Shown: piece after piece, positions 24,250-36,249 of the stretch | Layout: each line of letters begins with the position of its first letter | Position numbering within the stretch: position 1 is the stretch's first letter | Source: Mesostigma viride | Taxonomy: Eukaryota > Streptophyta > Mesostigmatophyceae > Mesostigmatales > Mesostigmataceae | Assembly (NCBI GenBank): GCA_009746045.1 | Contig: RPFO01000188.1 | Coordinates: 2,408,874 to 2,472,873, forward strand | Direction of reading: 5' to 3' | Length of the DNA: 64,000 nt | Program-made: the position numbers and the translations under genes | The notes under the pieces: model-generated | Seen by the model: only the letters and a program-made list of their open reading frames with translations | What the model was told of the DNA's origin: nothing | The model's database searches: none

Positions 24250-25593
24250 ATGCCTCGTGGCAAACCGGGCGACGGCGACAAGGGCGAGGGCGAGGAGGCA
24301 CCGGCTGGAGGAGCCAGGAAGGGCAAGGAGCGCTGGTGGGAGAGGCGATCCCAGCCAGCGACGGCGATGGGGGAAAGCGACCAGGGAGCAAGAGGCGACA
24401 CGAAGACTCGGTGGAGGAGGCGCGCAAGGCGCGGGCGCTGGGCATCTGATGCAATAACGGTGGAATGGGCAACCAGCCGTGGAGAAGCGTAAGAGGGACC
24501 CCTCCGCTGACGGCAATGGTAAGAGGCCTCATGTGGATGTGCTCTCCCCTGTGCCTGCTGGACCAAGTGGTGCTGTTGTTGTGACACCCGCTGTGGTGGA
24601 GCCAGTGAAGGCGCTGCCAGGGTCGAGACCTCACATGAGTGCTGTCACTGTTATGAATGGACAAAAGCCTCTTAACCCACCACTAGCACAGGAAGCTTTG
24701 GACAAGTGGCTAGAGGACATGGAGCTTGTTGTGTCTCCGTGGACCCCACTGTCAACCTAGTGCAAGTGTTTCACTCGTCCACGTGCAACAGGGACTCGTC
24801 AGAGCGTGTCAGGGAGAAGGCTAGGACTGCTGTCAAGGATAAGCTAACCTGGGCACAGTTCCTGGATGGGTTGAGGGAGGAGTTCTCTGACAAGGTTCTC
24901 AACCTCACCAACTATATAAGCACAGTATGACACCTTTGAGATAGTGGGCCCTGTGGCAGAGGAATGGGCTAGGCTCAACCGTATCAGGGACAAGGGGGCC
25001 AAGTATGGCTTCCTGGTCACAGATAGGGCCTTGGCAGACTATTTCCTGGACCGTATGGGTTTGAGTGTGGATGGGAGGAACGGTGCCCGCATGTTTCTTA
25101 ACCAGACTGATGGCTCCTTGCGTGCTCTGGAGCTTGTAATCCTCAGCATAAGGAAGCCAGATCCTGCCTGCAAGGCTATCCAGTCCCATGGCAGCAATGC
25201 CACCTCCGCTGTGCAGGGCCAAGGTGATGTCCCCGGGTACCCAGCCCGTGATGGGGCAAGGCCCAACAAGCGTAAGCGCTTCAGGCGCCAGAGGCAGGGG
25301 GCTCAGGGTGGCAAGGGTGCAGGTCCCAAGGAGGGGTTGGGGGCCAGCAAGCTGGTGGTCAGCAGGGTAAGGGTGGCCAAGGGCAAGGCAAGGGCCAAGC
25401 TCAAGGCAACCAGGGCAAGCAGGGTGGGCAGCCTCAGGGAGGCCAGGGGAAGCCTGGCAAGGGTGGGGCTGGGTCTGGGAAGAAGGGTGGAGCATGCTTT
25501 GTGTGTGGCAAGGAAGGTCACTGGCGTCGTGAGTGTCCTGACAGGAAGGCCAAGCCTGCTGGGGCAGGGGCCAGTCTGGGCAGCAGTGACTAG
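24250..25593 (+). pseudogene. C2 gag
   Basis: The start is ATG at 24250 (MPRGKPGDGDKGEGEE), preceded by TATATA. The capsid region has LDKWLEDMELV, VKDKLTWAQFLDGLREEFSD and DYFLDRMGLSVDGRNGARMF. A Gly/Lys/Gln-rich stretch follows, then one zinc knuckle CFVCGKEGHWRREC near 25500-25540. Frameshifts near 24480, 24745 and 24920 break it. It corresponds segment by segment to C1 gag. Confidence 0.8.
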
Positions 25594-25637
25594 CTACATC
25601 ATCCCCTGTAAATAGTCAATCACCCCTTGGGGAAGGT

Positions 25638-26900
25638 GTGCTGGATGTACATAAGGACGGGGGTGTGCCCCTTGTGCAGCACCAAGGGTGTAAAGATGTT
25701 GTTCTTCCACTGGATTGCAATAACAATGCTGCAGCTGAATTCCCTATGCCTCATGCAGGTGGTGGGTCTCCAGCAGGTGCTGGCCTGGAGGGCCAAGGGA
25801 CCTTGCTGGAAGGGCCTGGAGCGGTCCAGGGTGCAGGGCCTGACTTGGGGCGTCAGGACGGCCTGCAGGGAAGCCCTGGAACCTCAGGAGTGGATCATGT
25901 GTCCCCACACACGGTTCAGACGTCTCGCCAGGTCAGTACTGAGAGAGTGCTGAGCTATGCTGAGGCTGGCCATAGGTTGCATCACATGTTTGGGCATTCT
26001 GGGCAGGCAGCAATGTTTGCTTGGAAGCTAGGTAGGGAGCCTTTGTGGGAGGCTTGCCAGGCTGCTGCTGAGAACTGTGGTTGCCAGGAGAATGCTGTTC
26101 ACCCACCTCAGTCCCATGCTAGGGAGCCTGCTAGGGAGCGTGGCGACATCCAGATGGATATCCAGCATATCAGGGGCTTGTATATATTGGTGGGGTGGAC
26201 AGGTTCAGCAGATACAGGCTGATAGACGTTCTGCCTGGTATGCAGGAGCACCACTTGTTGTTGGGTATGAAGGCCCTGATCCCAGGCTTTGGGGTGTGCA
26301 AGAGTGTGCAGGCAGACTTGCAGTTTGACTGTTTGCTCAAGCATCAGGACCAGCTGCCTTGTAAGCTGGTAGTAGTCCCCAGGGAGAGTCATGGGCAGCA
26401 AGGGGCTGTAGAGAGATCCATACGTGAGTGAAGACAGTGGTGCTAGCAGCAGAGTCAGTGCCACTTGTGGCATCTGCCTTAGAGAGGGCAGCCTGGTGTA
26501 AGGGGATAGAAGAGCAGCTGAACCACAGGGTTAACTATTACTTTGATGGTGTGGCTGTCTCTCCCCTGGCCCTGCAGTATAGCTTGTTGCCTGAGAACGT
26601 GGTGCAGGCCAGTCTTAGGAAGGCAGATAGGTTATTTGCCCAGCTGAGACGTAAGGACAAGAACTGGAATGTGCTGAGGCCTCAGGTGGGGCTGAAGGTC
26701 AGGATGTGGAAGGAACCATCTATTCCAGGCAAGCGGGGGAAGTGGCAGGATGGGGTTGTCACTCGTGTGGAAGAAGCTAACAGATCTTGCCTGGTGGCTT
26801 TGGAAAAGGATCCAAGGCACGTGTACAGGTTGTCCTGGGCTCATGTCAAGGAAAGAAGGCCACATGCAATCTGGCCTGCAGACGGGCCAGGCCCTCCCAG
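25638..26900 (+). pseudogene. C2 integrase region
   Basis: A copia-type integrase split over three frames (25638-26222, 26195-26431, then from 26428). The zinc-like segment LHHMFGHSG ... NCGCQ is followed by D in GDIQMDIQHIRG, D in VQADLQFDC and E in HGQQGAVERSIRE. The C-terminal part GKRGKWQDGVVTRVEE runs into LSWAHVKERRPHAIW and on to the retropepsin-like domain in the same frame. Confidence 0.85.
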
Positions 26901-28560
26901 CTGGGTTGAGGAGCCAGGCCAGAGCCAGGCAGCAGCAGCTAACAATCCTCTGGTGGTGGATGATGGTCTGTCCCTGCTGGAAGATGACGAGCAGGAGGAG
27001 GCTGCTGAAGCAACTGTCACAAGGCCAGAGGGGACGGGGCAGCCACCTAAGGCCCGGGGGCCTCTCATGGCGGACGTCATCCGAGCACTCATGCGCAGCA
27101 AACATGATCCCAAGGTATCCAAGCTCACGGGGTGGGGGTCGTGCTGGGCAGCTACAATGGAGGTAGATACCAACTCACAGGTGTCTGTCATCAGGGAAGA
27201 GGATGCTGTAGGCTTACAGATGTCCCATCCCAGTTGCCTTGCTGTGTCTGATTTCTCAGGAAAGGTGTCCATGAAGATCCTTGGGGAAGTGAGTGTGCCT
27301 ATCTTAGGGGTGCCCACCACGTTCTGTGTGGTAGAGGGCTATCAGGGGCCTGCCATTCTGGGTCAGAACTTCTTGTGCATGCCAGGGGTTACTTTGACCT
27401 CTGATGAGTTGGCACTAGAAGGCAGGGGCAGCCTCCCCCTTGAAAGATATCACTATTCCCAGGGTCTTGCAGTGGCGGTGAAGGCTGTTAGGAGTCAGCC
27501 AGCTGAGGGTCCTCAAGGTCAGGAGCCCATAGCTGAGGACCTGTTGATAATCCCAACCACCTTTGATCCACGGCAGTTAGGGGTAAACAGGTACCAGATA
27601 GCTGCTCACAGTCCTATTCCCTGGCGCCAGCTAGTCGAGATGATGCAAAGCCCCAAGATGGCTAAGGCATGGACTCTTGGCTTTGTTGCTTCTGGGCATG
27701 AGTGGATAGTTTCCAACTGTGCAGAACCTGTGGATGAGCTGCCAGAAGTTCACCAGCTGCTCAGATTGATGTTTGTCCTCAAGCTCAAGGAGGTAGATGG
27801 TGTCCAGGTGCCACATGTCAGACCAGTTGTAACCGAGTATCATGGCACTGGCCAGTTGTTAGATGAGGAGCTCTATACTCCAGGGATGCTGCATGACACG
27901 TGGAGGATTCTGCTGTGTATATTTCTGTCTTTTCTGGTTAAGGGTGTGCCCTATAGCTCTGTGCTGATTGATTTCAAGAGGGCTTTTCTCAAGGGTGACC
28001 AAGATCAGGCTAGGCAGACTTGGAGAGATATCCCTCCTTTCTTTGTGACTGTACCTGCTGTATGGAGAGCAGAGATAAAGGCCAGGTACCTGAGAATTCT
28101 GAAAGGGTTGGAAGGTCTCAGGTCCAGTCCCATTATCTGGAGAAAGAGCCTAGAGAAATTCTTGAAGAATACTTGTGGGTTTTCTGTGTCTCCAGTGGAT
28201 CCCTGTTTGTTCCAAGGGTCCCACAATGGCCTTCCTGTCTTTGCCTCACTGCATGGTGATGACCTGCATCTCATAGGTCCACCAGACTGGGTTGAGGCTG
28301 TCTTGGCTAAGATCCAGAAGCGGTTTGAGCTGGGTAAGATACAGCACATGGTGGAGAATGAGCCTATGGTCTTCTGTGGCATGCAGGCTACGTTGTTCCA
28401 AGCCAAGGGCTCGTGGTTCATCAGGATGGAGGGTGGTAAGGACTACCCACAGCAGATTGTAGATGCATTGCAGGAGCCCATCACGCAGGCTAGGTGTGCT
28501 ACCATCAGGGGCATGCTGGCATGGCTTGCAAGTATATGTGCCCCTGACTTGCTGGTTTGA
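26428..28560 (+). pseudogene. C2 pol: integrase C-terminus, retropepsin-like, reverse transcriptase
   Basis: This is the longest open frame of C2 (710 codons). Order: integrase C-terminal part; Pro/acidic linker; retropepsin-like domain with VDTNSQVSVI at about 27160-27195, VSDFSGKVSMKILGEVSVP and AILGQNFLCMPG; then copia-type RT with IDFKRAFLKGD, LYTPGMLHDTWRILLC and the active site ASLHGDDLHLI. One frame contains integrase end, protease-like and RT, so the protease position after integrase cannot be a frame artefact. The frame ends at CAPDLLV by a frameshift at 28557, where RNase H goes on. Confidence 0.9.
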
Positions 28561-29158
28561 GTCGACTTACTGATTCCCAGCTGGTTGAGGTGGGTGCTGA
28601 GAGTGTGGTGCAGGCTGTCATGATGTCTCCCCCTCTATACTGGGTCCTGTGGATTTGTACAAGCCCCTTGACATGGTTCTCTATGTGGACAGTTCTATGG
28701 ATAATAGGAAGGTCACAGAGGTCAGGGGCAGGGCAGCAGCATTAGTTACCCTGGAGCAAGATCACACCTCACTTGTTACCTGGTACAGTCGGTTGCAGAA
28801 CAGGGTTACACCCAGCAGTGATATTGCTGAGTGCAGGGCAATCTGTGAAGGGCTGCATACTGCTCTTTACTTGAGGGAGCTCTTCTACCAGCTATGTCAA
28901 GTGGCTTCCTGTAGGTTGCAGCTGCACACACTGGTGAGGACTGATAGCATGGGCATGGTGCAATTTGTGCACAGGCAGCTGGCCAGGAGCAGGGACCTTG
29001 ACTACTTGTTGCTCAAGGAGATGTCCTACCTAGCTCACATTGAACATGTGCCTGGTGTGGACAACCCTGCAGATGCCCTCACCAAGCTGGAGGAGAAGGC
29101 GGAGAGGCAGTACCCCCTGCTCCGTGGGCTCATGGACCCCTTACACGGGCGGCCATAG
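28557..29158 (+). pseudogene. C2 RNase H
   Basis: Copia-type RNase H: LYVDSSMDNRKVTEVRGRAA, WYSRLQNRVTPSSDIAECRA, LVRTDSMGMVQFVHR and VDNPADALTKLEEKAER at the end. Two frames (28557-28745 and 28649-29158) overlap because of a frameshift near 28650. The C-terminus at 29158 marks the end of coding DNA in C2. Confidence 0.85.
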
Positions 29159-30163
29159 AGACCAGGCCTTGCTTCAGCTTGGGTGTCCCCAGTGGGCTGC
29201 TTGACCAAAGTACCAAGTGGTGACTGGTGCTTACTGGTTGACAGCCGGTCCTTCAGGGTTAGGTACACCCTCCTGGACAGGAGTTGGTGTGGAATGTCAC
29301 TCCTACCAGCTGAGAATCATGCCTGGCCCTCCCCATGGGGTTCAGAAGAGTCGCCAGGACTTAAGTCGACGCCTTTGGCCTCAAACAGTTAGGCCATGCA
29401 AGGGCAACCCGAATGCTGGTTCTTACAGGTTGCTGTATATATGTTTTCTAGTGCTTGTTTCCAACCTGTTGCTAATAAAGAACCTGGTTGTGTGACCATG
29501 TGGAACATGGTTGCCAGGGAGCCACATTCTGGGTTATATAATGCTTGAATAAAACATAATCATGTCATTCTCATGTTGTTCTCATGGTTGTAATGTTTCT
29601 CTTGTGTAAGTTCCAGGTCACCTATAAACCTGGAGGTTGGGGTGGGGTTCAATTCCCCAGCAGAGCCACAGCCTGGCATGAGTGATTCCTGGGCTTAACA
29701 CCCAGTGAAGACATGGGCTCCCCAATAAGGCAGTATTTGCATGGTGCTACCTGAGTCTCTTTGAGCATAAAAGGGAAAGGCTGGCCAAGGCGGGCGCCAT
29801 AAGAACGGGCGCCTGTGATAACTGTGAAAGATCAGGAACTCACAATAATACGTTCTTGGCATCCTTTAATCCCAGCCATTGGACTAGGTAATGTGCCTTG
29901 ACTTTAATCTAGCACCAAGTTCCCAAGGAAAGGTTGGGAGCTGACCAAGGGGTCAGGGGATAACCTGGAGTGACCTCTGATTCACTGGCCAGTACACCTA
30001 GCCTGGTCCAAGGGCATATATGTTGTTACCCAAAAGGAGGCAGGACCCTGGGCCCTATCAGGTCTGATCAACCCCAAGGGACCAAGTGGTCTGTGGCTGA
30101 GTGGGCACAAGCAAGGTTAGGCTTGTTTCAAGCTGGTCCAGCTCCAAAAGAAGAAAGGGTTGG
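29159..30163 (+). other. C2 3' non-coding internal region with T-arm-like hairpin
   Basis: About 1 kb without an ORF. Position 29643-29659 is a perfect 5-bp stem with loop TTCAATT, the same stem as in C1 at 4780-4796. A GGGCGCC pair at 29790-29812 is shared with C1. AATAAA-like signals occur near 29476 and 29551. The stretch ends in GAAGAAAGGGTTGG, which abuts the 3' LTR and probably acts as the purine tract. Confidence 0.6.
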
Positions 30164-30683
30164 AGTTAGCATTTTGGGCAACCAATATGCTAAGTGGATA
30201 CAGTTTGGAAAGACCTTTCCAACGCCGTGCTGACCGCCTGAAACAGACAAGGGACAAGAAAGATATGAAGTCCCGAAGTCCTAGCCATCCGTGGCCGACT
30301 AGGGTGCAGTCCTCTGGTATAGTGGACAGGACACGTGGCAGGCCGTGCCTGCACAGGCTTAGCCTGTCTATCACGTGACTGTGGTCCACGTAGACCAGGA
30401 GGAGCAGCAGCCTGTGACTGGTGGGGTACTGGAACTGGCACAGGGCTGCAAGGATACTAGGCCTTGCAGGCCTGTGACAGGTCCTGTACTTCCTAGGTTG
30501 CAGAGTCTAGGCAAATCCAGTTCGTCCTGGCTCTGCACTGATGCCAGTGGACGTTGAGGATTTGCTTGCACGCCTGCACGTGCCTCGTCACGCCGATGGG
30601 AACGAGGAACAACACAAAGGATATAGCTTGGTCATGGGGGATGACCAGCTATCTCGGCAAGCACGAACCGTGGGTGCCACCTT
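30164..30683 (+). repeat. C2 3' LTR, left part
   Basis: Matches 22353-22872 and stops at the TT target duplication of T1. The rest of the LTR resumes at 42604. Confidence 0.93.
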
Positions 30684-30959
30684 CACAACGGTATGAAAGT
30701 GCCAAAAAATGCCCTTATAAGCCCTGCATGGAGCAAATTGAGTCCAAACATGCTAGATACTGGTAGGCAGCATGTCCAGGACACCAGTAGAAGGAATTTG
30801 ACTTTCCAGAATTTTCCGACATCGGTTGGTCTATTTTTGGCATGTCTATTTTTAGCAACTTTCCAGATTTTAATATAAACAAATACCATTTAGTATGCAA
30901 ATAAAGAGCTCCTGGCCTGGCTATTTGCAGGTAGGCTAATGCTCATGTCTACCAACTGT

Positions 30960-31500
30960 GCACCAGGTGCCATGGTCATCTGACCTCATTTGGTGACAAA
31001 CTGCCGCCAAATGCTAGCAAAAATGCACTGCTTCACCACATCTCCTTGCAGTTTCCATAGAAGATGTGTTCAGTCGAGGCTGGAAATTTGCAATCACATT
31101 GCACATCATAAATGTAGACATGGCACAAAAACTCAGGTCCATCGTACTGTATTTGGTAACAAAATGCCACCAAATGCTAGCACAAATGTGCGTTTTTCGC
31201 GTTTTTTTCACACATTTCATGACAGTTTTCATACAAGATGTGCTCAGTTGGGGCTGGAAACTTGCAAGCATATTAAATATCATCATTGTAGACATTGCAC
31301 AAAAATCCAGGTCTGTTGTACTTCATTCATTGACAGCTCGCTACCAAATGTGAGCAAAAATGTGCGTTTTTTGCATTTCCGCCACATTTCTTGCAGTTTC
31401 CCATGCCAGATGTGCTCAGTTGAGGCTGAAAACAAGCGCGCATGTTAATCATCATCATTTCAGACATTGCACAAAACTTCAGGTCCATCAAGTGTCATTG
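30960..31500 (+). repeat. Diverged tandem repeat, about 180 bp x 3
   Basis: Three copies share AAATG.TAGCA.AAATG.GC, TTGCAGTTT.CAT, GATGTG.TCAGT.GAGGCTG and GTAGACAT.GCACAAAA..CAGGTC. Copies start near 30990, 31165 and 31335. No ORF is preserved across copies. Located in the subterminal region of T1. Confidence 0.8.
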
Positions 31501-33060
31501 GGTTCACTGGTCCATGCAACACCTGCCAGTTTCCAGCTAATCACTCAACCTTGGATGCAAAGTTCTTTTGTAACGGTATGGCCAACTCCCACCAACTGTG
31601 TTGCTAACTGTTCAGACCTTGCACAGATAATACAACACAACTTTGTGACACATAGACAAAGATATATGAATATGAACAGTGGCTAGACATGGCTGTATAT
31701 ATGTGCATATGGCCATGCTCAGGCAATTTTCAAGTAGGGGCTTGTTAGACATAAGAACTGCCAGCTGTCACGTTCGCTAGCATGATCAGTTCAAACCCAC
31801 AGCATGCACGGTAGTCGCAAACTCAGCTTGGCAATGTAATAATCTAATCATGCCAGGCATCTTGGCCGTCGGCATGGCTGCGATGTGTTTTGTGCGCCTT
31901 GATTCGGTAGCAGCACATCCCTTGGCAACCGGCCCGCCTGACTAAGGTTGCCACACATGGTCCTCTGCATCACCATGGATGTCCCCATGTCCCTGTCTCT
32001 GTTATAGGGGTTCACGTTGCTGGCAATGCAGCTTCCAAGTTGGACTAGATCTCCTCAGCCAGCGCTGTGGTGCATAACCAGACAGCTCATACACTGCTCA
32101 GTTGCTACCTCGAGGTTGCCGACTTGAAATGTGCCACCAAAGGGCTGCACTTGGCCGCCATCATACCTAGCATGAAGAAGCCACTGCACAACCCCGGTGA
32201 GCCGCTTGGCCACCATACCGCAGTTGTCTTCAACAGATAGTGCAAGGCCAATGGCCTCTTCACAGGGACGTGCCTTGTGCTCATGCTCTTGCTCTGGCCC
32301 TTGTCAGCATGAGATGCATGCCCTTGCATGCTTCACCATGTTTCTCCAAGCCATCCGTGACTACTTGCTTCAGAAATGTCATTCAACTCCTGCACGTCCT
32401 CAGCCAGACTGTCAAACTAGCTGGTGCCCCATCCCTCACTGTGGTGAGGACTGCGATTCTGGCTAGCAACTTAGCGATCGTGCGTGGTTGTGCCCGAGTT
32501 TCTGGGTGAGTGGCAGTGGCGTTGGAGCAAGAGGTGTTGAGCATGTGCGTGTGTCTATCCTCTTGACAAACAACCCCTCGCACCGCTGACATTGAGGAGT
32601 TTGGCCATGTGCCAGGTTGCCAGAATTCCGCAAACATGCATCATAGGGAAATAAAGGATGGCTGGTTGTGCACACGACATGAGAAAACAAAACACACATA
32701 CCTATCAGGAGGGCAGGCTTGGGTTGCTTCATTGGCACTGGTTGCAGCGTGCGTAATAATAGCCCGCCATTGGCTCATCCACCCGTGCCCTTGGCAAGCA
32801 CGCACAGCCTGAACTGCATGAACTGCATGGATGCGGCCGTCCAGGATGCCCTCTGCTCATCATTCAGGGGTGTGAAGGCAGCTTGGGTGCTGGCGTGTAG
32901 GGCAGCTTGGGTGCTGCATGGCGTGCAAGGCAGCTTGTGCATCAGTGTTTGCCGCCCGGCCGTGTGGCAGCACAGGTAGCAGTTAGTCTCCATGCTTTGC
33001 TGTAGACTAAGTCTCAAAGGCATTGTGAATACAACGTATGAATAAGCCTTGTAAACCTAC
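31501..33060. other. T1 interior, no identified gene
   Basis: Short open frames only. A segment around 32085-32240 translates on the plus strand to a smooth peptide (LEVADLKCATKGLHLAAI), which might be an old coding fragment, but no family is recognised. 32880-32950 contains short GCAGCTTGGGTGCTG repeats. Confidence 0.35.
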
Positions 33061-33472
33061 GTTGGTATGTGAATATAAATACCACGTGGGCTATGCAGAT
33101 AGGAATGCTAGTCGAGTCGCATACGTTTCCCTAGATAGGTACTTTGGGTACTGAGGTACGTGACAGATGTCAGTACCCAGTATACGTAGTGTCCTGTCAT
33201 TGGACGGTACTAGAGTATCCTAGATAGGGACCGTACTGCAGCGTGCATTGATCTGTGATCGCACGATGCAGTGACTAGACGGCTACCTGTCATCGTGTGG
33301 CCTCGGGCCAACGGTCTGCACCCAACGGTCACTGGCGGCGCAGCCAGTGAGAGGAACGTTGATAAAGGGTAAACCTATTTTCTAATGAACCAAGCATTCA
33401 CTGCTCATTGCATTCACTGTGTCTTCAAGCAATATATCCCGTCGCAATCTAACTTGAATTTTATTTGCTACC
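33061..33472 (+). promoter_or_regulatory. C3 leader / possible LTR remnant
   Basis: A TATA-like ATATAAATAC at about 33072 lies roughly 400 bp upstream of the C3 gag ATG. No second copy of this stretch exists downstream of C3, so LTR status cannot be shown. Confidence 0.35.
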
Positions 33473-36035
33473 ATGGCTATCACGAACAAGAATGTCGCTA
33501 AGAAGCTTACCTACAACGAGGATGATGATGGGCAGGATCGGCGGATGCCCAAAGACAACAACCAGAAGCCGGCTGGCGATGCGGCCATTTCCAAGAAAAA
33601 GAAAAAGAACAAAAAGACTCACAATGTTTGCCAGGACGAGGGGACGGCGGCTGCAAAGCCGACCGACCTACCCCCCTCCCCTGAGAAGCCGGAGGCCGAG
33701 ACGGCTCCCCCCCGGGGGACCGGCTTACCCTCGACTCCGGCGGCTGCCCCAGCCGCAACCACGGCTGGCGCGGCCATGGCTGCGGAGCCCTCGGTGGTAA
33801 ACCCCACTGAGGCTCCCCAGTTCGGCCCACAGTTGCCAACTATTCGGGAGCTTCTGCCCCGTCAGACGGCTTCGGTGGCACCGGACGGGACGATTACCTT
33901 TCGTCCCGCCACATCTGATATTCGTGCTCCCTTCGCTCAGGGACACAACCACTTTGAGCTAACGTTTGGACGACCTCTGCTTCCCTTCTTCGCAAGAAGA
34001 AGGACATGGAAAGCATTAAGCTCGCACGGGTGGTGCGTAAACCCGTGGAGCCCATCGGCGGACAACCAATGTCCGACGATGAGGTTTCCGACACTGCCAG
34101 TCTCCCCGATGGGGAGACTGCATGAGATCAATCTTACCCCAGCGCTCCTGGCGGTCGAGCAGGCCGCGCTGGTGGCTAATGAAGAACGCCGAGCGAGGCA
34201 GCGGACCGGAGGTCCGCCGAGAGGCGGCTTTTCGGCTCGCCGCTAAGCGGCAAGAATATGAGGAGGAGGCCGCCCGTCGCCTGGCCACCCACCAGGCGAT
34301 GGCGGAGGCGTACCGCGAGGCCACTCAGCGGCTACGTGACCTCCTCAAAAATGCTGACTATCCCATGGACTATGCGGATGGTCAAGACCTGGCCGAGCTT
34401 GCTCGGTCAGCACATTTTAAAACCATGTCCTCCATAACCCAAGCCAGGGTCACGGAGGCCATCTTGGCCAAACATGGGGTGGTAGCTGAAGAAGCCCCCC
34501 CGCTGGAAACCACCAGCAAGAAACCCTCTCCCCCCAACCCTGCAGTACAAGGAGGGACTGCTGGCCCTGGGCCGAGGAAGGGCAAAGAGGCGGACTGTCC
34601 AGTCCGGCCTGCTATGATCATGGGAGACCCACTCCCTGACATACCCGAGGATGAGGCTGCCTTTCAGGCAGCCCTCCGGGAGCATGAGGTACGCAAGGAG
34701 ATGAAGCGTCTCATGGGAGGAGGCCAGGAGGAGAGCGGCGGCAGACACCCCTGCCCGCCCCTCCACCGATGGGGCTGGACCCAGTGGGGTTACCCGGACA
34801 CCCCCGGGCTCCCCCGGGCCACCACGGCCCCCCTCCCCCTCCCCCACCACCCCAGGTTCGCCCTGTGGGTTGGGGCCCCCTCCCCAACCAGGGGGGTGGC
34901 CAGGACCCCAGGAGGCCCTGGGGGGAGGTGCAGAGGTGCCCAGGCACCCAACCTGCTGAGGCCCCCCCAAGGAGCGGGGATGTCCTGGAACAGCTCGCCA
35001 TTCTCCAGGCTCAGCTGGCCTCGTTGCAAGACCAGCAGTTAACAGCTAACCAGCTGCAAACTGTCGAGGGCCTGCGCGCCCTGATGTCGCGGTATGAGCG
35101 GGGGACCATCAACCTGGACCCCACCCGCCTGCAACAAGCAACCGACGCTTCTTGAGGGCCAACCCCCCTCTCACAGGTGTGTTTAACCCTCATAAAAAGG
35201 AATCCAAAATCAATATTGCTGGCTTGCCTGAGGGTCACACTGTTGAACAAGCTAAGCAATTTGTCTTTGCTCTGGAGTATGGGATGGAAGGTCTTAACCT
35301 TAGACATCAGTTTAAGGCTCTCAGGGCCTCCTCCACATTCCATCAATCATCTCCTGCAATTAGAGCATTGATTCAAACCTATCAGGAACGCACCCTGACA
35401 CCTGAAGCAGCCATTGAACAGTGGCCTACCTTTATCACTGATCTGAAACAGCTAGTGCTTACCAATAACCACATGGAAGCAGTAGAACGTTTCAACTGGC
35501 TTGCTGCATATAAGGTGAACAAGAATAACCTCTCTGGGGATGCAAAAACATACAGGGTAATGATTGAGAAAGACCTTGAGCTTCTCAAGCTCCAACCAAG
35601 GTATCTCATCCACACCTGGCTAACAAAAGCTAATTTGCAACCTTCTGTCCTGGCTACCCTGCTTACAGGCCTCAAGTCCCTCTGGGACAACTTCAGAGCT
35701 GCCATGCTCTATATCGAGGAGGCAGTGGACCCCCTGGGTACTGGCAACCCAGGCCCAGGACCCCAAGGTCCAGGGTGTCCAAGGCCACAAACGCAAGGGG
35801 CAGGCCAGCCAGGGGGGGCACCCAAGACCCACAAGTCCTCCCACCAAGGGGGCAGTGGCTCTCAGGGGCGTGGCAACACGTGGCACCGTGTGCCCCTGCA
35901 TGGCAACCCCAACAACAACAACAACAACAATAACAACAACAGGTCCCAGCAGGGCAATAACAACAACAGGTCCCAACAGGGCCAAAACAACAACAACAAC
36001 AGGTCCCAGCAGGGCCAGAACCGGTCCCAGCAGGG

Positions 36036-36072
<37 letters not shown>

Positions 36073-36249
36073 CCAACCTGGAAACCCTGGCCACGGTGCC
36101 TGAGGTGCTTCCAGAGGGGCATACGGGACAACTGCCCCAACAACGACTCCCTGCCAACGTGGATCTCTGCCCGGGTTGCTGGCACGCACGTCATCCCCTG
36201 GGACCTCCTGGCAGCCGTGCAACAGGACTCGCTACCAAAAACAATGTGA
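33473..36249 (+). pseudogene. C3 gag
   Basis: The start is ATG at 33473 (MAITNKNVAKKLTYNEDDDG). A Lys-rich N-terminus is followed by Pro/Ala-rich sequence and a helical charged region (AAKRQEYEEEAARRLATHQ), all broken by frameshifts near 33960, 34120 and 35040. The part from 35152 is better preserved and has capsid-like sequence (PEGHTVEQAKQFVFALEYG, ERFNWLAAYKVNKNNLSGD). AAC/CAA microsatellites at 35915-36075 encode Asn and Gln runs between RSQQG repeats. It ends with a cysteine pair (CLRCFQRGIRDNC) resembling a degenerate zinc knuckle that lacks the His. It is much longer than C1/C2 gag and only distantly related. Confidence 0.7.

Noticed and set aside
32105-32740. Small ORFs with Cys-rich stretches at 32.2-32.7 kb
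   Set aside because: Short, no start context, no homologue recognised; mentioned only as unassigned T1 interior.
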